DNA of 60,065 nt, taken from Formivibrio sp. GTDB lineage: Bacteria; Pseudomonadota; Gammaproteobacteria; Burkholderiales; Chitinibacteraceae. A program made the translations under genes and the position numbers. The DNA is taken from the NCBI GenBank assembly GCA_031291275.1, contig JARLJJ010000040.1, positions 1 through 60,065 on the forward strand. Reading direction: 5' to 3'. Positions 53,455 to 60,065 of the stretch are shown in pieces (the first letter of the stretch is position 1; every line of letters starts with the position of its first letter). The notes below the pieces were generated by a model. It ran no database searches, was not told where the DNA came from, and was given only the letters and a program-made list of their open reading frames with translations.

Positions 53455-54419
53455 AAAAAAATCGTGTATTAGTCACTGGTGCGAATGGTTTTGTTGGTCG
53501 TGGGGTGTGCTCCGAACTTACTCGACGGGAATATGATATTCACTGTGCTGTACGAAATACGCTAGATCCCTATGCTGTGAACTGTAAGTTATTCAAGCTG
53601 AGTGATATTGGTTCTGCAACTGATTGGTCGGGTGCATTGGATGCCGTGGACTTTGTTGTTCACCTCGCCGCCCGAGTGTATGTTATGCAGGATAAGTCGA
53701 CAGATCCTTTAACTGCTTTTCGTCAGGTGAATGTTGCGGGAACACTTAATCTGGCTCGTCAGGCTTCTGCTGCAGGCGTGCAACGATTCATTTTCATCAG
53801 CTCGATCAAAGTAAATGGAGATATAACTCTGCCGGGGGAAAAATTTCACGCCGATGATATACCAGCACCTCAAGATCCATATGGTATTTCCAAGTATGAG
53901 GCTGAAAATGCTTTACGCGAGTTAGGGGCTGAGACTGGAATGGAAGTCGTCATTATCCGTCCACCACTGGTTTATGGCCCCGGCGTGAAAGCCAATTTCT
54001 TGTCCATGATGTGTTGGTTACATAAGGGGATACCACTACCTTTGGGTGCAATACATAACCAACGTAGCTTGGTCTCATTGGATAATTTAGTGGATTTGAT
54101 CATGACTTGTATCAACCATCCGAAGGCAGCCAATCAAACATTTTTGGTTTCGGATGCAGAGGATATTTCAACTACGCAATTGTTACGACGCATGGCTAAT
54201 GCTTTGAATGTACGTGCAAAATTATTGCCGGTACCGCAGTGGATATTAGCTACAAGTTTTGCGATTTTAAATAAAAATAATTTTACTCAGCGTTTGTCTG
54301 GATCCTTGCAAGTTGATATTACAAAAACGCGTAATCTATTGGAATGGGTACCACCTTTTTCAGTTGATGCTGGCTTGATGAAGGTGGCGCATAGTCATTT
54401 GGATTCCATTTCGCACTGA
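53451..54419 (+). CDS. WbpV-like NAD-dependent 4-reductase/epimerase
   Basis: 322 aa, TTG start overlapping the previous stop. SDR: VLVTGANGFVGRGVCSEL, FVVHLAARVYVMQDKSTDPLTAFRQVNVAGTLNLARQA, FISSIKVNGD, DPYGISKYEAE (YxxxK), RPPLVYGPGVKANFLSMM. This is the WbpV/WbpK/WreQ branch, which reduces UDP-4-keto-QuiNAc to UDP-D-QuiNAc or UDP-D-FucNAc. Linked with the PglC-like and WbpM-like genes as the initiating-sugar set. Confidence 0.88.
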   Translation: MKKNRVLVTGANGFVGRGVCSELTRREYDIHCAVRNTLDPYAVNCKLFKLSDIGSATDWSGALDAVDFVVHLAARVYVMQDKSTDPLTAFRQVNVAGTLNLARQASAAGVQRFIFISSIKVNGDITLPGEKFHADDIPAPQDPYGISKYEAENALRELGAETGMEVVIIRPPLVYGPGVKANFLSMMCWLHKGIPLPLGAIHNQRSLVSLDNLVDLIMTCINHPKAANQTFLVSDAEDISTTQLLRRMANALNVRAKLLPVPQWILATSFAILNKNNFTQRLSGSLQVDITKTRNLLEWVPPFSVDAGLMKVAHSHLDSISH

Positions 54420-54455
54420 GTGAAGCATATTTGTTTAATTACACAGGGATAAATA

Positions 54456-55016
54456 ATGAAACGGTATTTTGATATTGCACTGTGTTTGTTTTTTATAATC
54501 CTGTTTTTTGTATTGATTGTATTTGTGGCATTGTTGGTTAAATTAACCTCAAAAGGGCCTGTACTTTATTGGTCAGACAGGATTGGGATAAATAACCGAG
54601 TATTCAGAATGCCAAAATTCCGGTCCATGCGTGTAGGTACGCCTGCAGTAGCAACACATTTACTGCAAGATCCCAAGGTACATCTAACACCAATTGGTGG
54701 TTTTCTGCGCAAGTCCAGCCTGGATGAGTTGCCACAGCTTTGGAGTATCCTTAAAGGTGATATGAGCTTTGTCGGCCCGCGCCCAGCGCTTTTTAACCAA
54801 GATGATTTGATTACATTGCGCACGGAAAAAGGTGTGAATTTACTTCGGCCTGGCTTAACCGGTTGGGCGCAGATCAATGGCCGTGACGAATTACCAATTC
54901 CACAAAAGGTGTGCCTTGATGTTGAGTATATGCAGCGTCAGTCTTTTTCCTTTGATTTGCTGATAATTTATCGAACAGCGTTAAAAGTGTTAGTTCGTGA
55001 TGGCGTTTCTCACTGA
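54456..55016 (+). CDS. Initiating sugar-phosphate transferase (PglC/WcaJ C-domain type)
   Basis: 186 aa, minimal form. Single N-terminal re-entrant membrane helix ([38 protein letters not shown]), then [37 protein letters not shown] (the catalytic DE pair and conserved VGPRP), [13 protein letters not shown]. Transfers a sugar-1-phosphate, probably D-QuiNAc or FucNAc, to undecaprenyl phosphate to start the repeat unit. Confidence 0.95.
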   Translation: MKRYFDIALCLFFIILFFVLIVFVALLVKLTSKGPVLYWSDRIGINNRVFRMPKFRSMRVGTPAVATHLLQDPKVHLTPIGGFLRKSSLDELPQLWSILKGDMSFVGPRPALFNQDDLITLRTEKGVNLLRPGLTGWAQINGRDELPIPQKVCLDVEYMQRQSFSFDLLIIYRTALKVLVRDGVSH

Positions 55017-55031
55017 TATTCAAGGCGTAAA

Positions 55032-56924
55032 ATGATCAAGCGTTTTTCCTCTTTGCCCCGTCAAGCCAAGAGCTTGATTATGGTTGCGGCAGATACTATT
55101 TTCCTGCCCGTTTCATTTTGGTTGGCGTTGGGTATTCGTCTTGATGTTTGGCATTTCCCTGTCAATGGCATTGTCTGGTGGGTGTATTTCCTGCCCGTTC
55201 CGATTTCGTTACCTGTTTTTCTAAAGATGGGTTTGTATCGGTCGGTGATTCGATATATTGAGGAACGGGCTATTCTGACCATGCTTCAGGCGGTTTCTCT
55301 TTCTGTTGTTTTATTTAGTTCAGCAGTGCATTTTATTAATGTGAGTGCTATTCCACGAGGGGCACTACTGGTTTTTTGGTTACTTGCTGGAGTCTATATT
55401 TGCGCGAGTCGGTTTTTTTCTCGTTATTTATTGCGGGTACGGTTAGTCGGCAATGAACATAAAAGCAATGTGGTGATTTATGGCGCCGGCAGTGCGGGTT
55501 TGCAGCTTGCCTCCGCATTGCGCGCGGGTTGCGAATATCAACCAGTAGGATTTATTGATGATGATTCTGCACTGCAAGGTCTAATGATGGCTGGGTTGAA
55601 AGTATTTGGCCCGGTTGATCTTCCAAAATTAGTTGCTTCACGTGATATCGGACAGGTGTTGTTGGCATTACCTTCGGCAAGTCGTAGTCGTAGAGTAGAG
55701 ATTGTGAATCAGCTTGAACCGCTGAAAGTGGAAGTGAAAGAATTACCAGGCATGACGGAATTGGTTAATGGGGCGGTTACCGTTTCCGATATTCGCGAGG
55801 TGGGAGTAGATGAACTGCTCGGTCGCGATTCGGTTCCTCCTGATCAAATGTTGCTGGCAGCGAATAACAACGGAAAAGTGGTGATGGTAACCGGTGCCGG
55901 TGGATCAATCGGCTCGGAGCTTTGTCGGCAGATACTGACTTGTCAGCCTACTTGCCTTGTTCTGTACGAATTGTCTGAATTTGCGTTGTATTCGATCGAG
56001 CGTGAACTAGCCGCATTCATTCGTAAAAGCCATCAGACAATTAACCTGATTCCCGTATTGGGTTCGGTGCGAGATGGTAATAGATTAAGTGCCATTATGC
56101 GGCGTTATGCAGTGCATACGGTTTACCACGCTGCAGCGTATAAACACGTACCTTTAGTGGAATTCAATGTGACAGAAGGTGTTCTAAATAACACTTTTGG
56201 TACCCTTGCCGTAGCAGAAGCAGCAGTGGCTGCCAGGGTTGAGACCTTCGTTCTTATTTCCACTGATAAGGCTGTGCGTCCAACTAATGTCATGGGTGCC
56301 ACCAAGCGTATGGCTGAGCTGGTGTTGCAGTCGTTTGCATTAGATCTAAGCTGTAAAACAAGATTTTGCATGGTGCGTTTTGGAAATGTCCTGGGGTCTT
56401 CCGGTTCGGTGGTACCGCTGTTCCGCCGGCAGATTGCTGCAGGGGGTCCTGTTACGGTAACGCATCCTGAAATTATTCGTTACTTCATGACTATTCCAGA
56501 AGCAGCTCAATTGGTAATTCAGGCAGGAGCAATGGGCGGGAATGGAGAGGTTTTTGTACTGGATATGGGCAAGCCTATAAAAATTATGGATTTAGCCAAG
56601 CGCATGATTCATTTAAGTGGTCGTTCAGTAAGAGATGAACAGCACCCCGATGGGGATATTGAAATAAAATATACGGGTTTGCGCCCTGGTGAAAAATTGT
56701 ATGAAGAATTACTAATTGGTGATGCGGTAGCAGGGACCAATCATCCCCGTATTTTAAAGGCTCAGGAATACGCGCTGACTAAAACAGATCTGGAACCAGT
56801 TTTGCAAAAGTTGAATCAGGCCTGCCGTGATAATGATTGCCCTACAATTATTAATATCTTGTGTGAAAATGTTCACGGCTTCAAGCCGGAAAATGAGATT
56901 CGCGATCACCTGACTGTTGCATGA
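55032..56924 (+). CDS. Membrane UDP-GlcNAc 4,6-dehydratase (WbpM/PglF/CapD-like)
   Basis: 630 aa, full WbpM-type length. Four N-terminal TM helices (to ~120), CoA-binding-like Rossmann domain (VVIYGAGSAGLQLASAL), then a catalytic SDR domain: VTGAGGSIGSELCRQIL, HAAAYKHVPLVEFN, ISTDKAVRPTNVMGATKRMAELVLQ (catalytic Met-Lys pair), VRFGNVLGSSGSVVPLF, LRPGEKLYEELL. Makes UDP-4-keto-6-deoxy-GlcNAc for the WbpV-like reductase. Last gene of the operon. Confidence 0.95.
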   Translation: MIKRFSSLPRQAKSLIMVAADTIFLPVSFWLALGIRLDVWHFPVNGIVWWVYFLPVPISLPVFLKMGLYRSVIRYIEERAILTMLQAVSLSVVLFSSAVHFINVSAIPRGALLVFWLLAGVYICASRFFSRYLLRVRLVGNEHKSNVVIYGAGSAGLQLASALRAGCEYQPVGFIDDDSALQGLMMAGLKVFGPVDLPKLVASRDIGQVLLALPSASRSRRVEIVNQLEPLKVEVKELPGMTELVNGAVTVSDIREVGVDELLGRDSVPPDQMLLAANNNGKVVMVTGAGGSIGSELCRQILTCQPTCLVLYELSEFALYSIERELAAFIRKSHQTINLIPVLGSVRDGNRLSAIMRRYAVHTVYHAAAYKHVPLVEFNVTEGVLNNTFGTLAVAEAAVAARVETFVLISTDKAVRPTNVMGATKRMAELVLQSFALDLSCKTRFCMVRFGNVLGSSGSVVPLFRRQIAAGGPVTVTHPEIIRYFMTIPEAAQLVIQAGAMGGNGEVFVLDMGKPIKIMDLAKRMIHLSGRSVRDEQHPDGDIEIKYTGLRPGEKLYEELLIGDAVAGTNHPRILKAQEYALTKTDLEPVLQKLNQACRDNDCPTIINILCENVHGFKPENEIRDHLTVA

Positions 56925-56942
56925 TGGAATTTCTGTTTTTTT

Positions 56943-56970
56943 AAACAGGGTGGCTTTGGCTGCCCTGTTT
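56943..56970 (+). terminator. Rho-independent terminator of the polysaccharide operon
   Basis: AAACAGGG (56943-56950) pairs with CCCTGTTT (56963-56970), with GGC/GCT extending the stem inward and a TTTG loop. GATTGTT follows. It lies 19 bp after the wbpM stop, the natural end of the run that starts at wza. Confidence 0.8.
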
Positions 56971-57060
56971 GATTGTTGGGGATACGGTAGTTGTTCCCTC
57001 TTTGTCATTGTCGTCGGTACTGGCACATGCTTTGTGGCTAGTTCAATTTCAAGGATGCCC

Positions 57061-58539
57061 ATGCGTTCGTTTGTCCCTTATTGTTTACTTGCTATCTACG
57101 GTGTAGCCCATGCGGTTGAAGATACAACGCTGTTCCATCGCCCTGCATCATTCCGTCTTGGCTATGAAAGCATTACGCTGCCCGGCAATGAAAAGATGGG
57201 CATGGTCGGCGGTTCATACCTTCTCGAAACACTGCCCAATTTGTATGTCGGGCCGGCAGCTTATGGCGGGATGACTGGTCAACGCGGTGGTTTTTTTACT
57301 GGTGGGGGCGAAGTGGCTTATCGTTTGCCCTTGGCCGATAAGCTGGAATTGGAAACAGGGCTTTATGTTGGTGGCGGTGGTGGTGGCACGGCATTGGTTG
57401 GCGGTGGCCTGATGCTGCGTCCGCATATTGATCTGCTTTGGAACTTTGGCAAGGTGCGCGCGGGCCTTTCTGCGTCCTCTGTGCGTTTCCCGAGTGGGGA
57501 AATAAAGAGCAATCAGCTGGGTGTGGTGGTTTCGTTCGATAATGATTTTATTCAGACCGATGCTTCCCATGTGGGTGAATCCATGCCATTTCGTGAGCGA
57601 GCTGGTTTGGGATTTGATCGAATCTCGATTGTGGGCGGCGCGTATAAACCCCGTCCCGGGGTAGTGGATAATGCTGGACAACCCACTTTTAAAAAAATTG
57701 GTTTTGCCGGTTTCCGAACGGAAAAATTTCTAGGGGACGGATGGGTTACGGGGGTGGAGGCTGCTGGCGCGGCTAGCGGTTCGGCCGATGGGTATGCTGA
57801 AGTCTTAGCGACCCTGGCCTACGAAAAACCGGTAATCGGCAATACGCTTTTTGTCGGTGCACGCGGTAGTTTCGGCATGGGCGGCGGCGGAAGCGTCTCC
57901 GCCGGTGGCGGCAGCTTGGCCAAGGCCGCGGTCTACAGTACGCTGGCTATTAGCCGTGATTTGTATCTCACGGCAGAGGCCGGGATGGCGGATTCATTGG
58001 GGGGCAAGTTCCGCGCCAGTTATGCGGCGCTGCATCTGGGTGTGGTCCTTGATCGACCAGTTTTCGAAAACAATCTGGATGCCACTAGTCTGGTTCAAGG
58101 CTGGCAGTGGAGCGGTAGCGTGCAGCATTACGTGCAAGCGACGCGACGCGATGGTTCCATGCGAGATTTGGAGGCGGTTGGATTCAAAATGGACCGCGAT
58201 TTGGATCATGGTCTGTATCTTTCCGGTCAGGCGCATAGCGCAATATCTGGCCAGGCTGGTGGTTTTTCTGTTGGGTTGTTCGGTATGGGCTGGAAAACAC
58301 CGAAAACATCGTTCGGGCTATCCGGTGCGGCGGAGTTAATGATTGGTGCTGCGGGCGGCGGCGGGGTGCTGACCAAGGGCGGTGCGATTACGCAGCCCAT
58401 GCTTTACGTGGAACAGGATCTCGGCAAGGGCTGGAGAGCCCGGTTGGGCGCTGGCAAGATCCATGCGTTCAAGGGCGGGCTGAATAGCACTGTGTATGAT
58501 GTATCGTTGGGCTATTCGTTTGGTTTGCCTACGCACTGA
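57061..58539 (+). CDS. Exported glycine-rich beta-structured protein, function unknown
   Basis: 492 aa from ATG 57061 (AAGG six bases upstream; earlier in-frame starts run back into the operon terminator). Signal peptide RSFVPYCLLAIYGVAHA|VED. The mature part has repeated glycine runs (GGGGGGTALVGGG, GMGGGGSVSAGGGS, GAAGGGGVLTKGG) between alternating polar/hydrophobic strands, and ends in GYSFGLPTH. The strand pattern suggests an outer-membrane beta-barrel. It may serve the surface polymer made upstream, but it is beyond the terminator and no family is recognised. Confidence 0.75.
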   Translation: MRSFVPYCLLAIYGVAHAVEDTTLFHRPASFRLGYESITLPGNEKMGMVGGSYLLETLPNLYVGPAAYGGMTGQRGGFFTGGGEVAYRLPLADKLELETGLYVGGGGGGTALVGGGLMLRPHIDLLWNFGKVRAGLSASSVRFPSGEIKSNQLGVVVSFDNDFIQTDASHVGESMPFRERAGLGFDRISIVGGAYKPRPGVVDNAGQPTFKKIGFAGFRTEKFLGDGWVTGVEAAGAASGSADGYAEVLATLAYEKPVIGNTLFVGARGSFGMGGGGSVSAGGGSLAKAAVYSTLAISRDLYLTAEAGMADSLGGKFRASYAALHLGVVLDRPVFENNLDATSLVQGWQWSGSVQHYVQATRRDGSMRDLEAVGFKMDRDLDHGLYLSGQAHSAISGQAGGFSVGLFGMGWKTPKTSFGLSGAAELMIGAAGGGGVLTKGGAITQPMLYVEQDLGKGWRARLGAGKIHAFKGGLNSTVYDVSLGYSFGLPTH

Positions 58540-58798
58540 TTGGGGCCAATTCTATCGTCAACCGAACCTAACGTACTGATGAATATTGATCCGGCTCTGT
58601 GAGGTATAGATTCGTCACCTCGGCGAGGCTTGGGTCCAGAGGCTTTAACCAGCATCGTGACTGGATATCGGCCTTCGCCGGTATAACACGCCCGTGAAGG
58701 CTTTACTGGGACTGATCAATGGTTGCCGGCACTGCTTGTGCATTGGGTTGATAGCAGTATGAAACCAACTGAGCAAGCTTATCTAATTGGGATGCGAA
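58540..58798. other. Intergenic, no gene recognised
   Basis: Broken frames only. A stretch near 58650-58690 (CATCGTGACTGGATATC, CTTCGCCGG) resembles degenerate REP-type sequence. No confident feature. Confidence 0.35.
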
Positions 58799-59050
58799 TC
58801 ACGGGTGAGGATGAGGCGAGGTTTCCGATTCTGCGGCCCACTCAAAACCACAAAACTGGCATGATCGGTTGAGTGTCTGTCCTTGCTCATTAAGCATGCT
58901 GACTTTGCCGCCATATATCAGCTCGCTTTTCTTTATCTTCGCGTTTGTTTCTGCCTCGAATTGATGAAATTCGCCATAAATTAAGGGAAGCCCCTCAAGT
59001 TGATCACAAAGGGGGCAGCATTCTTTGGTCGTGCTCATTGCCTCTTTCAT
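58799..59050 (-). CDS. Small zinc-ribbon-like protein
   Basis: 83 aa from the ATG at 59050; an ATG at 59038 (MSTTKECC) is an alternative. Two CxxC knuckles, CPLC near the N-terminus and CQFC near the C-terminus, flank a beta-rich middle and probably bind one zinc. No family name recognised. Confidence 0.6.
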   Translation of the reverse strand: MKEAMSTTKECCPLCDQLEGLPLIYGEFHQFEAETNAKIKKSELIYGGKVSMLNEQGQTLNRSCQFCGFEWAAESETSPHPHP

Positions 59051-59354
59051 TTCTTCATCTTGTTAGGTGATACTTCCGCCAAAAATTCCCTCAACATTTA
59101 TTGTGAAACTGGCAGAGTATGCAAGGTTGTTCTAGTTAAGCGGATCAGCTTTCCCGGGAAATACATCCGCCGGTTCAGTGCCGCGACAATCCCGGTCTTG
59201 CTCTGGCTAACCAGAATACGTGTTGATGATAACTTATGTAAATCTGCGTAAGGTTGTATATGGTGTGTGAATTCTTACTCTACGCTTTGTATTTTACAGG
59301 TTGGTGATGGTTCAATTTTTCTTGATGCATTGTGTGCCCAAAGCCGCGCTGTAA
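59051..59354. other. Intergenic, no gene recognised
   Basis: No plausible gene on either strand. It is the non-coding space between the zinc-ribbon gene and the terminator of the ferredoxin gene. Confidence 0.4.
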
Positions 59355-59392
59355 AGTAAAAATGCCACGGTGCTGCTCGTGGCATTTTTACT
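59355..59392 (-). terminator. Terminator downstream of the ferredoxin gene
   Basis: AGTAAAAATGCCACG (59355-59369) and CGTGGCATTTTTACT (59378-59392) are perfect 15-bp arms with an 8-nt loop. The A/T runs at both arm ends make it bidirectional. It lies 34 bp after the ferredoxin stop on the minus strand. Confidence 0.85.
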
Positions 59393-59426
59393 GGTCATAC
59401 AGGTTTCTTCTTATGCAACAGAATCC

Positions 59427-59690
<264 letters not shown>

Positions 59691-59768
59691 TTAGTAATTA
59701 ACTCTGGTATTCAGATTGGGGGCGATTTTCCCATGTTTGCGCGCGGGATATCAAGCCTAAGAATGCCG

Positions 59769-60065
59769 TTATTCGACTGTTTCCGCTCGGCGGAGCAGGC
59801 CGTACTGTACTTGCCCGGCGTGGCCTTCCTTGATGATTTCCCAGCCGGCAAGTTCCGGCCATCTGGCGCATTCGGCATAGACCATTGCTCCATCCTTCAG
59901 GATGCGTGGCAGGCGTTGTAATGCGGATGCCAGTAAATCGGAGGCGAAGGGTGGGTCGAGGAAGACGACATCGAAACGTTCCGGGGTGCTGTCCAGAAAA
60001 CGCATGCCGTCGCTCCAGACGATTTCCAGGTTGCGGGCATCCAGTGTGGACTGGTTGCTACGCAG
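59769..60065 (-). CDS. rsmD: 16S rRNA m2G966 methyltransferase RsmD, C-terminal part
   Basis: Partial: the 5' end is beyond the window. The visible ~98 residues include NLEIVWSDGMRFLDSTPERFDVVFLDPPFASDLL with the catalytic DPPF motif, then YAECARWPELAGWEIIKEGHAGQVQYGLLRR, characteristic of RsmD. It methylates G966 in the small ribosomal subunit. A housekeeping gene that marks the chromosomal flank of the polysaccharide locus. Confidence 0.93.
   Translation of the reverse strand: MRSNQSTLDARNLEIVWSDGMRFLDSTPERFDVVFLDPPFASDLLASALQRLPRILKDGAMVYAECARWPELAGWEIIKEGHAGQVQYGLLRRAETVE

Overview
The window reads as a bacterial chromosome segment, most likely from a betaproteobacterium. Supporting this are moderate overall GC, an rsmD / YfhL-type ferredoxin pair at the right end, a WbpM/WbpV/PglC-type O-antigen start set, and a tRNA-Pro-targeted integrase remnant of a style common in that class. 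No gene here fixes the genus, so the assignment is inference.

Layout. (1) Bases 1-425 are a 53-bp tandem array. (2) Bases 426-10500 are a worn accessory island packed with toxin-antitoxin type genes: a hipB-hipA pair, a 'mobile mystery' mbpA-mbpB (Xre/Fic) pair, a second Fic protein, a third Fic protein fused to an AbiEi-like N-terminus behind four 23-bp iterons, a headless NrtR regulator, an Xre remnant and a reversed hipA-hipB pair. Scars of an IS66 transposase and of a second umuC lie among them. (3) Bases 10600-18500 hold three small unknown genes and an orphan type VI secretion cargo operon (vgrG, large putative effector, exported SUMF1-like protein, coupled 50-codon ORF). (4) Bases 18700-26200 hold a HAD hydrolase, umuDC divergent from an SRAP (HMCES/YedK) gene over a GAAC-N4-GTTC box, endonuclease I, a GC-rich HxlR/NTF2 module, a tyrosine-phosphatase-like gene and a frameshifted AbrB-like gene. 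(5) Bases 26555-27125 are a second repeat array whose 105-bp unit is a dimer of diverged 53-bp monomers, the same family as the left array. An HTH gene, the 3' half of a tRNA-Pro(CGG) and a broken integrase follow.

(6) Bases 29000-57000 are one long, co-directional Wzx/Wzy-type polysaccharide locus. It starts with an SLBB export protein and a Wzz-like chain-length protein, interrupted by a MntA-HepT module and by rmlA/manB scars. Sugar supply comes as sets: gmd + fcl/colC-like + colD-like (GDP-colitose); rfbF, rfbG, rfbH + split transketolase + SDR (a CDP-3,6-dideoxyhexose that may be two-carbon branched, yersiniose-like); RmlD-like + FnlA-like + FnlC-like (UDP-L-QuiNAc or UDP-L-FucNAc); WbpV-like + WbpM-like (UDP-D-QuiNAc or FucNAc). 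A PglC-like transferase would load the first sugar on undecaprenyl phosphate, four glycosyltransferases (GT10, GT2, GT4, WbuB-like) would extend it, Wzx would flip it and an AT-rich Wzy candidate would polymerise it. A terminator at 56943-56970 closes the run. (7) The right edge has an exported glycine-rich protein, a small zinc-ribbon protein, the ferredoxin and the partial rsmD.

Most notable: the higher-order repeat arrays in direct orientation around a 26-kb toxin island; the iteron-controlled AbiEi-Fic fusion; and the sugar locus that combines two 3,6-dideoxy pathways with a two-subunit transketolase.
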